Source: JACCQS01 sp963766765 (GTDB lineage Bacteria; Actinomycetota; Actinomycetes; Mycobacteriales; Geodermatophilaceae). Taken from it: DNA of 64,000 bases. The DNA lies in contig CAVYBR010000015.1 in assembly GCA_963766765.1 (NCBI GenBank), positions 62,001-126,000 on the forward strand, read 5' to 3'. Of this stretch, positions 34,722 to 43,850 are shown one piece after another (within the stretch, counting starts at the first letter, position 1; every line of letters begins with the position of its first letter). The position numbers and the translations under genes were made by a program. The notes below the pieces were generated by a model. It made no database searches, was not told where the DNA came from, and was given only the letters and a program-made list of their open reading frames with translations.

Positions 34722-35981
34722 TTGACTGCGCTCGTGGCGGATCGCGTGCTCGCCTATCCGGCGTTCGTGCGACTGTGGCTGGCCGGCACGGTCTCGTGGC
34801 TGGGCACGTTCACCTTCGGCCTGGCCCTGCAGCTGCTCCTGATCGAGAATCTCGACGCGGACCAGGCGGCGATCGGGCTCGTACGGTCGGCGCAGTGGTT
34901 GCCCGCGTTGGCCATCGGGATGCTCGCCGGAGTGTTGATCGACCGGGTGCGCCGTAGGCCGGTCTTGATCGCCGCTGACACCGTGACGGCCCTGGCGACC
35001 GGAGGGATCGGCGCCCTCGCGCTGACCGGATTGCTGACGGTCCCGGTCCTGGCCGGGCTGGTCGCCCTCGTCGGGGCGGCGTCGATGTTCTACCACGCCG
35101 CCCACCAGTCCTACCTGCCGCAGCTCGTGCCCACAAAGATGCTGCCAGTCGCCAATGCGCGCATCGAGCAGACCATGACGGCGGCCGAGGCGGTCGGCCC
35201 ACTCGTGGCCGGTGCGCTCGTCAGGTTCGTGTCGGCCCCAGTCGCCATCCTGTTCAACGCGGTCAGCAAGGCCGCCTCCGCCGCGCTCCTGGTCACGATC
35301 CGGGTCGAGGAGCCCGTGCCGCAGCGGCAACCCGACCGGCACCTGTGGCGCGAGCTGAAGGAGGGGGCGTCCTGGGTGTACCGCCACCGGACCCTCGCCC
35401 CGGACGCGGTGTCACTGCACCTGTGGTTCTTTTTCAACTCCGCGATCATGACGGTCTTCGTCTTCCACGCCACCGAGCAGCTCGGCCTGAACGCGCTCAC
35501 AGTCGGCCTCGTGCTCTCGTGCGCAGGGGTGAGCGGGGTGATCGGCGCGGGCCTGGCACCGCGAGCCGCCGAGCGGTTCGGCCTGGGCGCCGTTTGCGTG
35601 GTCGCCGAGTGGTTGAACCCGCTGGCGTTCCTGTTCCTGCTGTTCGCCCCACCCAGCCCCATCGGTGCGCCCCTGCTGGTGGTCGGGCAACTGATCTACG
35701 GTCTGGGCGCCGGGCTCAAGGGTCCGCTCGAGCTGAGCTATCGCAACGCGGTGACACCTGACCGGATGCGGGCCCGGATGAACGGGACCATCCGGTCGTT
35801 CAACTGGGGCTCGATCGCCGTCGCGGCGCCGCTGGCCGGGCTGGCGGCAACGAAGTACGGCAATCGCCCGGTCATCGTCGTCGGCATCGCGGGACTCGTC
35901 GCCGCGGCCCTTGTGCTCACCCTGTCGCCCTTCAGAAGCGTCGTGATGCCCGCGGCCTACGCCGAGGCAGCGGTCGACTGA
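34722..35981 (+). CDS. MFS transporter, enterobactin-exporter/multidrug type
   Basis: A 419-residue twelve-helix transporter. The first half has AYPAFVRLWLAGTVSWLGTFTFG and the loop motif LAGVLIDRVRRRPVLIAAD; between helices 6 and 7 is a cytoplasmic loop of about 40 residues (EEPVPQRQPDRHLWRELKEG). This layout matches the EntS-like drug or siderophore exporters. The frame begins with TTG at 34722; a GTG four codons on is the alternative start. It stands alone on the plus strand and its substrate is unknown. Confidence 0.85.
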   Translation: MTALVADRVLAYPAFVRLWLAGTVSWLGTFTFGLALQLLLIENLDADQAAIGLVRSAQWLPALAIGMLAGVLIDRVRRRPVLIAADTVTALATGGIGALALTGLLTVPVLAGLVALVGAASMFYHAAHQSYLPQLVPTKMLPVANARIEQTMTAAEAVGPLVAGALVRFVSAPVAILFNAVSKAASAALLVTIRVEEPVPQRQPDRHLWRELKEGASWVYRHRTLAPDAVSLHLWFFFNSAIMTVFVFHATEQLGLNALTVGLVLSCAGVSGVIGAGLAPRAAERFGLGAVCVVAEWLNPLAFLFLLFAPPSPIGAPLLVVGQLIYGLGAGLKGPLELSYRNAVTPDRMRARMNGTIRSFNWGSIAVAAPLAGLAATKYGNRPVIVVGIAGLVAAALVLTLSPFRSVVMPAAYAEAAVD

Positions 35982-36136
35982 CGATCCCCAGTTCTACTCC
36001 GTAGGTCGATCGGCCAGCGGGCACACTGGCGATCGATCGAGCGACAAACTGTCCGATGATGAGGAAGCCGCTGATCGACGAGGACACAAAGACTCTTGCG
36101 GGAGCGCAACTCGATCGCGTACTCATCAATGAGTTG

Positions 36137-36695
36137 ATGCACGCTGTTATCGCCGAGTCGTCCTGACTGGTATGGCGGTGACCTTCATGGCGACCTGTTC
36201 GACCTCCGAGCCGGACTCCAACGAGGGGTGAAGACTGACGACCGAAGTGCAACTGGCCCATCCGGCGCACCGCCATATTATGCCGGGACCCCGGATGAGT
36301 ACTACGCACAGATCATTCCCCGCATGAGAGATCGCGGCTTCGTTCTGATTCCGAATGATCCCCAGGAGGGGCCGGGGTGGACGGCAGATTACCCGCCGGA
36401 TCAGACCGAGGCTTTCAAGGTTGCGCTGCAGCAGTGCGAATTCGACATCGGCGTCCTCCCGCCTCCAGAGCCCCTCACACCGGAGGAGGCCGGCGCGGAG
36501 TACGACCGGCAGCTGGCGATCGCCGACTGTCTCCGAACCAACGGGTATCCGGTGAGCGAGCCGCCTCCTCGCGACCTCTATGTCGCGGACTACAACGATC
36601 CTGACGGTATTCACTGGTTGGCATTCGACCTCATCACGATCACACAACCCAGGAACGTCTATTTGGCGGCCGCAACGGTCTGCCCGCAAGACTGA
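36137..36695 (+). pseudogene. lipoprotein of unknown function, two frameshifts in the N-terminus
   Basis: The main body (from 36228) is a 155-residue acidic, Pro-rich protein with DYPPDQTEAFKVALQQCEFD and QLAIADCLRTNGYPVSEPPP. It has no signal of its own. Just upstream in the next frame is MAVTFMATCSTSEPDSNEG, which contains a lipobox-like Cys. Further upstream, ATG at 36137 starts MHAVIA in a third frame. Adding one base near 36153 and one in the GGGG run at 36226 joins all three into a normal lipoprotein signal plus body. The pattern, with paired single-base losses in a signal peptide, is what sequencing errors produce. Function unknown. Confidence 0.55.
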
Positions 36696-36725
36696 GGCTG
36701 CCGCGATGGCAACGGTCCGGCGATT

Positions 36726-36980
36726 TCACTCTCGCGTCAGAAATTCGAGGCGGTTGCCGAACGGATCGTGACTGTAAAAGCGCCGGTGGCTGGGGAAGGC
36801 GTCGTCCCAGTCAACCTCCAGACCGAGCGCAACCATCCGGGTAGCTAGCCCATCGAGGTCCGTGACGTAGATGCCGGGATGGGCTTTGCGCGCAGGCCGG
36901 AAGTCGCTTTCAACACCCAGGTGGATCTCCAGTGCATCCGCCCGCAGCCATCCGCTGCTGGTCCTGGCATCGGCACTGTC
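36726..36980 (-). pseudogene. glyoxalase/VOC domain fragment (N-terminus missing)
   Basis: About 80 codons of a vicinal-oxygen-chelate protein remain on the minus strand. They read GWLRADALEIHLGVESDF, then HPGIYVTDLDGLATRMVALGLEVDW, and end HDPFGNRLEFLTRE with a TGA at 36726. The metal-binding His-x-Gly pair and the final Glu in N-R-L-E-F are those of the second half of a VOC module. I found no sensible N-terminal half upstream in any frame, so the gene is truncated or badly rearranged. Function is lost, or the sequence is poor here. Confidence 0.6.
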
Positions 36981-37193
36981 TAGTCCAGTGGAGCGTTAGG
37001 CATCCGTACCTCTGCTTCCACACGGTGAGTCGCCACCGCTGGCTACTGGCGAGCATCAGTTATGTACGAACCGGCGGCGCGCGACCGGTAGACATCAATC
37101 TCAAGACATCTGATTGGACGCGGCCTTGCGCACGTTCATTCAGGTCCACGGCTAACCGTCAATGCTCCGTACGGTCCGGCTGACCCGCGCCGA

Positions 37194-37460
37194 CTACGTG
37201 CCGTTTCGCTCCCGGTGCTTGCACCCCGGCCAGCAGCAGGGCCGGCGCTGGCCCTCCAGCAGCTCCTCTTGGGTACGCCGAATCCGTCGCTCTCGGGTCT
37301 TGTCCTGCTTGGCATCCTCGACCCAGCAGATGAACTCGTTGCGGCCCAGTGGCGTGATGTCTTTCCAAGCGGCGAGTGCCGTGTCGTCGGTGATCAGCTT
37401 CTTGCGCAGGTCGGCGGGCAGCTTGTGCACCACCCCACCGGGCACCCGTTGGCTGCTCAC
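37194..37460 (-). CDS. YdeI/OmpD-associated family protein, short form
   Basis: An 88-residue basic protein. HKLPADLRKKLITDDTALAAWKDITPLGRNEFICWVEDAK is the family's core (about residues 12-52), followed by ERRIRRTQEELLEGQRRPCCWPGC. The two adjacent Cys and the next Cys and His (C-C-W-P-G-C-K-H) may bind a metal. Members are annotated as bacteriocin-protection or YdeI-like, but their biochemical role is unknown. It is a single gene between the VOC fragment and the F420-type oxidase. Confidence 0.7.
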   Translation of the reverse strand: MSSQRVPGGVVHKLPADLRKKLITDDTALAAWKDITPLGRNEFICWVEDAKQDKTRERRIRRTQEELLEGQRRPCCWPGCKHRERNGT

Positions 37461-37503
37461 AGACCCAGGTTAGCCGCCCCGTCGCCCTAGCCAGTCGCCT
37501 CCG

Positions 37504-37929
37504 TCAGACCCACTGTCGGTACTTCGTCGGCGTCACCACGACAGCGACCGAGAAGCTCGCCGCGAACGACGTCGGGTCGCCGTAGCCGAGTCGCTGAATG
37601 TGCGGCTCGTACTTTCGTACGTACTCCGGGACCTGATCCGCCGCCGGATAATCCTCGTCGACCTCAGCCGTGCCTTCGAAGCGCACAACGTCATCGCCAC
37701 CCTTGGTGTCATCGATGGCGAAGCTCACCTTGGAATTGTGTTCGAGGTTTCGCAGCTTCAACTTGTTCGGCTCGCTGTAGGTCACGAACGCGCCGTCCTT
37801 CCAGACGAACCACACCGGGACCGTGTCCGGCATTCCGTTCGGTCGGACCGTCGTCAGCCAGGCAATGATGTCGTTGGTAAGCCGCGATTCGACGTATGCC
37901 CTCTGCTCGGGCGGTATTTCCAACGCCAC
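37504..37929 (-). CDS. F420/PPOX-class flavin- or deazaflavin-binding protein
   Basis: A 141-residue split-barrel protein starting at a GTG with an AAAGGA ribosome site. It has IIAWLTTVRPNGMPDTVPVWFVWKDGAFVTYSEPNKLKLRNL, which matches the FMN/F420-binding strand pair of the PPOX class, and SVAVVVTPTKYRQW at the end. Such proteins reduce or oxidise small substrates with F420 or bind FMN. The frame open to 38415 upstream is antisense to the next gene and was not used. It is divergent from the LLM-class gene, which may share the F420 link. Confidence 0.82.
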   Translation of the reverse strand: MALEIPPEQRAYVESRLTNDIIAWLTTVRPNGMPDTVPVWFVWKDGAFVTYSEPNKLKLRNLEHNSKVSFAIDDTKGGDDVVRFEGTAEVDEDYPAADQVPEYVRKYEPHIQRLGYGDPTSFAASFSVAVVVTPTKYRQWV

Positions 37930-38004
37930 GGTCCTTTCTGGTTGGGCCGCAAGGTTATCAACGCCAGCGCGTATTCCGGTCCGGCTGTGACAGCATGCTC
38001 GGGC

Positions 38005-38940
38005 ATGGATGCAGGGGTGCATCTTCCGTAGCTCGAGCTGGCCGGCGAAGGTCTGTCGTACCGGCGGCTGGCGGAGGCCGTGGACGCGGCGCGAGAGTGC
38101 GGGTTCGTCGCCATCTCGGCGAACGATCACTTCTTCTTCGGCGCCCCGTGGCTGGACGGTCCCACGATGCTGGCGGCATCGCTGGAACGAGCGGGACAGA
38201 TGACGCTGGCAACCACGGTTGCCCTGCCGACGATGCGGGGCCCCGTGCAGCTGGCCACGGCCCTGCTCGCCCTGCACGCCCTCAGTGCGGGCCGGGTGAT
38301 CGCAGGTCTTGGGCCGGGTTCCTCGCGGCAAGATCATGCTGCGGTCGGTGTCCCGTACGACGAGCGCTGGCCGCGTTTCGAAGAGGCAATCGTGCTGGTA
38401 CGGGCGCTGCTGCACGGAGCCGGCGACGACCGGCGGACGTTACTACCCGGTCCCATCGGGCCAGATGTCACCACTCCCAGCCCAGGCCGGGGCGATCCCG
38501 CTCTGGATCGGCAGCTGGGGCTCGCCCGCTGGCCTGCGCCGCGTTGCGCGGTTGGGCGACGGGTGGCTCGCGTCTGCGTACAACACGACCCCCGCCGGAT
38601 TCGCCGACGGGCTGAACTCCTTGCGTCGTGAGCTGCGAGCCGGCGGGCGCGAGCCGGACTCGTTTCCGCACGCCCTCGTGACGATGTGGACCTGGGTCAC
38701 CGAGGATCCTCGCGAGGCCGCGGAGATCATCGAGCGACGCCTGGCTCCGCTGCTGAACAGGGACCCATCCACCCTGCGCGGGCGCTTGTGTGTCGGGCCG
38801 GCGCAGGTGTGCGCGGACTCGCGCTGGACACGCAGGCCGGTCCCGCGCGGATCCGCGAGGTCGCCGCGGCTGCCGGCTTCCAGCGCTTCCGGTCCGCGAC
38901 CAGCACACCGTTCAACAACGTGCTAGAAGTTCGCCCCTGA
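38005..38940 (+). pseudogene. LLM-class F420-dependent oxidoreductase, disrupted
   Basis: The protein opens at 38005 with MDAGVHLP and is stopped at once by a TAG where relatives have Gln (about codon 9). Past the stop the same frame continues with LELAGEGLSYRRLAEAVDAARE and GRVIAGLGPGSSRQDHAAVGVPYDERW, typical luciferase-like monooxygenase sequence. Near 38440 it shifts to another frame with AIPLWIGSWGSPAGLRRVARLGDGWLASAYNTTPAGF. Near 38815 it shifts again to GFQRFRSATSTPFNNV and the stop at 38940. One nonsense change and two indels make a product unlikely. It would have been an F420-dependent oxidoreductase of unknown substrate. Confidence 0.78.
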
Positions 38941-39022
38941 CGTGTCGATCTGGCCATGGCCTTGTTCGACGTGTGAGTAGAACAGCTTTCATGGCCAGAT
39001 CAACCGACCCAGGAGTAGACCG

Positions 39023-39628
39023 ATGTCCTCGACCGTGCTGTACATGTCAATGTCCCTGGACGGATTCATCGCCGGCCCCAACGAGAGCCCGGAGAACGGG
39101 CTCGGCGACGGTGGTGATCGCTTGCACGAGTGGGTCTTCCCGGACGCCGACGGCGGCGACTTCGACGCGGCAGTTGCGCGCTTGGCAGGCGTGAATCGCC
39201 AGATCTACGAGGAGTTCATGTCCACCGGCGCGATAGTGGCCGGCCGCGGGACGTTCGAACCCGCAGGCGGCTGGGGCGGGGACCACCACGACGGGGTGCC
39301 CATCTACATCCTCAGCCGCAACCCGGCGCCGGCCTGGGCAGCCGATTGGCCATTGGTGCACTACGTGAATGACCTCGAGTCCGCCATGCGGGATGCGAAG
39401 CGCGCCGCCGGCGACAAGAACGTCCTGGTGCACGGGGCCGGCATCGCGCAGCGCGGCCTCACCGCTGGGCTCCTCGATGAGCTCGAGATCCACTTGATCC
39501 CGGTCCTGTTCGGCGAGGGGCGGCCGCTGTTCGGGCATCTCGGCACCACGCAGCGCCAACTCGAGTCGATCAGAGTCCTGCAAGGCGAAGGTGGCGTCAC
39601 CCACCTGCGCTTTCGAGTCCTTCGCTAG
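39023..39628 (+). CDS. dihydrofolate-reductase-like protein (RibD C-terminal domain)
   Basis: A 201-residue protein of the RibD/dihydrofolate reductase fold. The start SSTVLYMSMSLDGFIAGPNESPENGLG is the family signature (M-S-x-D-G). GAIVAGRGTFEPAGGWGG and KNVLVHGAGIAQRGLTAGLLDELEIHLIPVLFGEGRPLF give the NADPH-binding and C-terminal strands. Family members are reductases of unknown substrate in many actinomycetes. It ends overlapping, by 4 bases, the convergent hydrolase gene. Confidence 0.86.
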   Translation: MSSTVLYMSMSLDGFIAGPNESPENGLGDGGDRLHEWVFPDADGGDFDAAVARLAGVNRQIYEEFMSTGAIVAGRGTFEPAGGWGGDHHDGVPIYILSRNPAPAWAADWPLVHYVNDLESAMRDAKRAAGDKNVLVHGAGIAQRGLTAGLLDELEIHLIPVLFGEGRPLFGHLGTTQRQLESIRVLQGEGGVTHLRFRVLR

Positions 39629-40470
39629 GACGCGGTCTCGCCCGGTTCGGGCGCGTCGAGGAACGCGGTCACCGCGTCGAGGACCATGGTGGTGCGGCTC
39701 ATGCCGAAGAAGTGCGTGCTGCCGGGGAAGACCGCCAGTTGCGAGGCCGGGACCCCGACGAAGTCGCCGTTGACGTCGCCCCCACGCAGTTGCAGGAAAC
39801 GGACGGCATGTTCCAACGTGACCATGTCGCAGTCGCCGACCGTGATGAGCGTTGGCGCGGCGATCCCCTGGATGTCGGCGTCCGACCAGCCGGGAAAGTC
39901 CTGAGCGAACCTGCCCAACTTGTCGAGCAGGTCCTGCAGCTTGTCAGGATTCGGCGACTTGGCCAGGTAGTCCTGCTCCATCGGCGACCCGGCGATCATG
40001 TCGATGGTCATATCGCCCATCGCCTCAGCGTTCTCGGGCCGGAGTCCGTCAGGATGAAATGACACAGAGGACACGATCACCTTGCGGACCAGGTTCGGAT
40101 GCTTGATGGCCAGGTGCAGCGCCACTGACCCGCCCACGCTGAAGCCGAACACATCGGCCCGAGATATCCCCAAATGCTCCAGCAACCCAACGACATCCGA
40201 TGCCAGGTCGGCGGTGGTCAGCGGGCGATCGATGTCACCGGTACGTCCGTGCGCCTGGAAGTCCGCGGCGATGACCTGCCGTCCCTGTGCCAGGCCGGGC
40301 AGGACCTCCCCGAACTGCAAGTCGATGTTGAACAGTCCCCCGTGCAACAGCAGGAGTGGAGTCCCTCCCGATCCGTGGATCTCGTAATACATCTGCAGAC
40401 CGTTCACCGGCGCATAACCAGTCACCGGCGCCTGGCCGGGCTGCAACGCTGCGCTGGTCGGCTCAGTCAT
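39625..40470 (-). CDS. alpha/beta hydrolase
   Basis: A 281-residue alpha/beta-fold hydrolase. The oxyanion loop is LLLLHGGLFN, the nucleophile elbow is VFGFSVGGSVAL (Ser111), the acid is likely in TLITVGDCDMV, and the catalytic His is in FPGSTHFFG. The ATG at 40470 is the start; the frame runs upstream to 41451 but that part is the antisense of another hydrolase. Substrates may be esters or epoxides; the sequence does not show which. It is divergent from the next hydrolase. Confidence 0.87.
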   Translation of the reverse strand: MTEPTSAALQPGQAPVTGYAPVNGLQMYYEIHGSGGTPLLLLHGGLFNIDLQFGEVLPGLAQGRQVIAADFQAHGRTGDIDRPLTTADLASDVVGLLEHLGISRADVFGFSVGGSVALHLAIKHPNLVRKVIVSSVSFHPDGLRPENAEAMGDMTIDMIAGSPMEQDYLAKSPNPDKLQDLLDKLGRFAQDFPGWSDADIQGIAAPTLITVGDCDMVTLEHAVRFLQLRGGDVNGDFVGVPASQLAVFPGSTHFFGMSRTTMVLDAVTAFLDAPEPGETAS

Positions 40471-40599
40471 CGAGATCTCCTCGTCTTCGACAATCGGCGG
40501 ATGGGCCGATGAGTTGCGGGGTCGCTGCGGTCTGTAGACATGACAGCACGACTTGGGATGCTGCAGCGGCCTGCGGCCGACCGGAAGGATGCCACCACG

Positions 40600-41469
40600 A
40601 TGGACACCCAGACCTACACGCTCGAGACTCCCGACGTCGATCTGGTCTATGACGTGCGCAGCCCATCGTCGAGTGCTTCGGGGCGTCGACCGCTGTTGAT
40701 GGCCGGCCACCCCATGGAGGCGGGCGGCTTCGAGTCCCTGGCTTCCCATTTCGGCGACCGTACGGTCATCACGTACGACCCGCGGGGCCTGGGCCGCAGC
40801 ATCCGCAAGGACGGTCACGTCGAGCGCACTCCAGAGATGCACGCCACGGACCTGCACGCCCTCATCACCGCGCTCGGCCTCGGACCGGTGGATCTGTTCG
40901 GCAGCAGCGGCGGCGCGGTCAACGCGCTCGCCCTCGTCGCGACGCATCCTGATGATGTCGGCACTCTGGTGGCCCACGAACCGCCGCTGCTGACGCTGCT
41001 CCCGGACGCTGACCAGGCCATCGCGGCCGAAAGCGCCGTACAGACGGCCTACCACGAGAAGGGTTTCGGCGCGGGCATGGCGCGATTCATCGGCCTGACG
41101 TCGTGGCAGGGCGAGTTCACCGACGAGTACGCCGCCCAACCCGATCCAGACCCAGCCCAATTCGGAATGCCAACCGAGGACGACGGCGTGCGGGACGACC
41201 CGCTGCTTTCCGGGACCGCGAACGCAATCACCAGCTACCGTCCCGACTTCCAGGCGCTCATGACAGCTCCGACGCGGATCGTCATCGCGGTGGGCGTCGA
41301 GTCCGCGAACACGTTGACCGGTCGCACTACGGTGGCAACGGCCCAAGCGCTGGACCAGCCGGTGACCGAGTTCCCCAGTCATCACGGGGGCTTCCTCGGC
41401 GGCGAGTTCGGCTACGCCGGTGAGCCGGAGGCGTTCGCCGCACGGCTGCATGAGGTCCTCGACGTCTAG
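40600..41469 (+). CDS. alpha/beta hydrolase (second copy, different subfamily)
   Basis: A 289-residue hydrolase. It has LLMAGHPMEAGGFESLASHF, ITYDPRGLGRS, the nucleophile elbow DLFGSSGGAVNALAL, and a C-terminal TEFPSHHGGFLGG with the catalytic His. The ATG at 40600 was chosen because upstream codons lack a fold pattern. A Gln/Asp/Pro-rich stretch at residues 175-205 forms a lid insert. It is head-to-head with the hydrolase at 39625-40470. Both could belong to a small-molecule detoxifying set, but that is only a guess. Confidence 0.84.
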   Translation: MDTQTYTLETPDVDLVYDVRSPSSSASGRRPLLMAGHPMEAGGFESLASHFGDRTVITYDPRGLGRSIRKDGHVERTPEMHATDLHALITALGLGPVDLFGSSGGAVNALALVATHPDDVGTLVAHEPPLLTLLPDADQAIAAESAVQTAYHEKGFGAGMARFIGLTSWQGEFTDEYAAQPDPDPAQFGMPTEDDGVRDDPLLSGTANAITSYRPDFQALMTAPTRIVIAVGVESANTLTGRTTVATAQALDQPVTEFPSHHGGFLGGEFGYAGEPEAFAARLHEVLDV

Positions 41470-42503
41470 TCGCCGGCGTTGTGGTCTCGACTCCCCCGGC
41501 CGGGTGCGTGGCGACTCGAAGCTCGGCCACGCGGCGTCCGAGCAGAGTCAGGATCGGCGCGATCTGCTCGACACGTACCCGAGACCACGACTGTTGCAGG
41601 GTCTTGAGCAGGTCGAGGCACTCCCACAACAAAACCCGCACCGGCGACACTGTCGCCGCGTCGCCGTACGAGTCCAGGAACACCGCAACCAGTTGGTCCC
41701 CGAGATCGAGGCGCGCAAGTACGGAGGGTTCGACATCCGACGAGGCCCCCAATGCCAGGAACCGCAACCGACCGACGAACCGCCCGACGTCCTGGCCCGG
41801 CTCGCACTCCCCGAAGCCGTCGAGATCGAGGAATCCAACGCGATCACCATCAAGCCGGACTTGCGCCGGGCGGAAGGCTCCGTGCGATGGCCGGGCAGCG
41901 TCGGCGGGCATATCCATGGCGCGCTGCTCGATCAGAGCCACTAGCGGTTCGATGGCCCCGGACAGCTCGGGAAACACCACGCCGAGCTTGCCGGCGTGGG
42001 AGCGCACCGATTCGATTTCGTCGTCGAGGTCGGACGTCGACCCGTACCGCACTGGTGCACGATGCAATGCGGCGAGCGCCCTCGCGACCGTCCGTACCGC
42101 GTCTGTCGCCTCGGCCATGGCCGGCTCGCTCCCCGCGGACACGCGCGCGATCAGCTCGGTGAGACTGCGGGTCTCGGGCAGGTACCCCTGCAACGACACA
42201 TCATCGGCGGGTTGGTACGCAAGCGGCGGCGCGACGACGAAGTCCGGCGAGCCGAGCGCCGAGAGCGCTTCGAGCGGCCTGCCGTACCGAACCATCGGCT
42301 GACGTGAGCGTGACAATGTACCGGCCGACCCAGCAACTTTCCTTGAGCCGCAGGTCGGTGACTTCGCAGCTGAGGGAATGTCTGCCGCCGTACTCGGGCA
42401 CGAGCCGGCGCAGGGCAGCAGCAACGCGTTCGGCGTCGGCCGCGGCGGCAAGCCAGGATGGTGGTCTCGCGAAGACACCCAACGACTCCACGATCGGGTC
42501 CAT
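41466..42503 (-). pseudogene. aminoglycoside-phosphotransferase-like protein, frameshifted
   Basis: The start is MDPIVESLGVFARPPSWLAAAADAER at 42503. Near 42290 the frame shifts to one with VRYGRPLEALSALGSPDFVV. In the kinase core the expected catalytic H-G-D/N-x-x-x-x-N reads HGAFRPAQVRLDGDRV, with Ala in place of the catalytic Asp and Gln in place of Asn. The metal-binding Asp follows as FLDLDGFGECEPGQDV. The end is uncertain: the second frame stays open to 41327 beneath the convergent hydrolase, and a different frame stops at 41466. The missing catalytic Asp makes kinase activity doubtful even without the frameshift. Confidence 0.6.
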
Positions 42504-42596
42504 GTCACCTCACCCCCACGCGGTTCATCCCGCCCAGGTGGACGATTCTGCATTCGCGCGCGCCCTGGCGCTGGGTCGAGGGGCAGCCCCGTGCCT

Positions 42597-43214
42597 ATGA
42601 GCTCCATCGAGCATCCCAGCGCCTCTCCGACGAACCATCGACTGCTGCTGGTCAGACACCGGCAGTCGACCTGGAATGCCGAGCGCCGCTGGGCGAGCCA
42701 AGCCGACCCGCCGTTGTCCGAGCGCGGCGAGGCCGAGGCCGCTGCGCTCGGCCTGGTCTTGGTGCCGCTCGGTTTCGACGCGATCGTCAGCAGCGACCTG
42801 TCCCGTGCCAGACGAACGGCCGAGCTCATCCGCGCAGCGATGCCATGGACGACCCTGACCGAGGATCCGCGACTGCGCGAGATCGCCATCCCCGCCTGGA
42901 GCGGCCGCCTGAAGGCCGAGATCGAGGCGGCACACCCGGAGGAGTACGCGCAGTGGCGCGCCGGCACCCGGGTCCCGCCGGCTGGATCGGAGTCGTGGAC
43001 GGAGTTCGAGACGCGAGTTCTTGCCGGGCTCGATGGTTGCGCCGACCGCGGTGGCACTGTCCTCGTGGTCGCACACTCCGGCGTCCTGCGCGCGGTCGGT
43101 ACGGCGTTGCGCCTGCCCGACAAGGTCGGCCGTTCCAAGGGCCTCTGGCTCGACAGGAGCAACGGCCAACTCACCGCTGGACCGCTGCAGCGCCTGACGA
43201 ATCCGCCTGAGTGA
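42597..43214 (+). CDS. histidine phosphatase (phosphoglycerate-mutase-like) family protein
   Basis: A 205-residue protein of the histidine phosphatase superfamily. The active-site motif reads LLLVRHRQSTWNAERR with R-H-R in place of the usual R-H-G. IVSSDLSRARRTAELI carries the second Arg, LREIAIPAWSGR the Glu, and LVVAHSGVLRAVGTAL the second catalytic His. These enzymes remove phosphate from sugars or other small molecules. The ATG at 42597 fits the motif near the N-terminus. A hairpin overlaps its stop codon. Confidence 0.88.
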   Translation: MSSIEHPSASPTNHRLLLVRHRQSTWNAERRWASQADPPLSERGEAEAAALGLVLVPLGFDAIVSSDLSRARRTAELIRAAMPWTTLTEDPRLREIAIPAWSGRLKAEIEAAHPEEYAQWRAGTRVPPAGSESWTEFETRVLAGLDGCADRGGTVLVVAHSGVLRAVGTALRLPDKVGRSKGLWLDRSNGQLTAGPLQRLTNPPE

Positions 43215-43230
43215 CGTCGCCGCGACGTCA
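43212..43230. terminator. short perfect hairpin covering both stop codons of convergent genes
   Basis: TGACGTCGCCGCGACGTCA is a perfect inverted repeat: 8-base arms around a CCG loop. Its first three bases are the TGA of the plus-strand phosphatase and its last three, read on the minus strand, are the TGA of the GNAT gene. A stem this size between two convergent genes could act as a bidirectional terminator, although no T-run follows on either side. Confidence 0.5.
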
Positions 43231-43800
43231 GGGCAGGTAGGCGCGCCGGGCATCGTCGATCAGCCGATACAAAACGTGCGGTCGTACCGGGTGACCTTCC
43301 GGGACGGCCGGGTGCTCGAAGTCGCCAGCCGGATCGCGCCGCATTCCCAGCCGTTCCATCACCGCCCGCGAACGCAGGTTTGCCGCCGCCGTGAACGTGA
43401 GGATGTCGCTGAGCCCAGCTTCCTGAAACCCGAACCGCAACGCCGCCCGCGCGCCCTCCGTTGCGAAGCCGTGGCCCCAGGACTCTCGGGCAAGGCGCCA
43501 GCCGACTTCGACGGCCGGCGTGAAGTGTGCCTCGAATTTCGCGTCCGCCAGGCCGACGAAGCCCACGAAAGCTGGCCCGCCCAGAACTTCAACCGCCCAG
43601 AGCCCGTAGCCGTTTGTCGCCCAGGCGTCGCTGATCCGGCGCACCCAGCCATCGCTGTCCGCGCGCGTCATCGACCCACGCGACATGAACTCCATGACCG
43701 CTGGGTCTGCATTCAGTGCGGCGAACGGCTCGAGATCGGATTCCCGCCACGATCGAAGGAGCAGTCGATCCGTCCGGATCTCCGGCACAGCTTCGAACAC
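43228..43800 (-). CDS. GNAT N-acetyltransferase of the RimJ/RimL type
   Basis: A 190-residue acetyltransferase. It starts IRTDRLLLRSWRESDLEPFAALNADPAVMEFMSR, as RimL-like proteins do, and has VEVGWRLARESWGHGFATEGARAALRFGF, where the Q/R-x-x-G-x-G/A of the acetyl-CoA loop is RESWGHG. The end LTFTAAANLRSRAVMERLGMRRDPAGDF is typical. Likely an acetyltransferase for a protein N-terminus or a small amine. It shares a terminator-like hairpin with the phosphatase. Confidence 0.87.
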   Translation of the reverse strand: MFEAVPEIRTDRLLLRSWRESDLEPFAALNADPAVMEFMSRGSMTRADSDGWVRRISDAWATNGYGLWAVEVLGGPAFVGFVGLADAKFEAHFTPAVEVGWRLARESWGHGFATEGARAALRFGFQEAGLSDILTFTAAANLRSRAVMERLGMRRDPAGDFEHPAVPEGHPVRPHVLYRLIDDARRAYLP

Positions 43801-43850
43801 CCCGCCAGGGTAGGCGCGACCTCGTATCAGCGCGTCCCGTACGACCCCGG

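Noticed and set aside
40471..41451. N-terminal extension of the hydrolase frame
   Set aside because: It is antisense to the second hydrolase; the ATG at 40470 already gives a normal alpha/beta hydrolase start.
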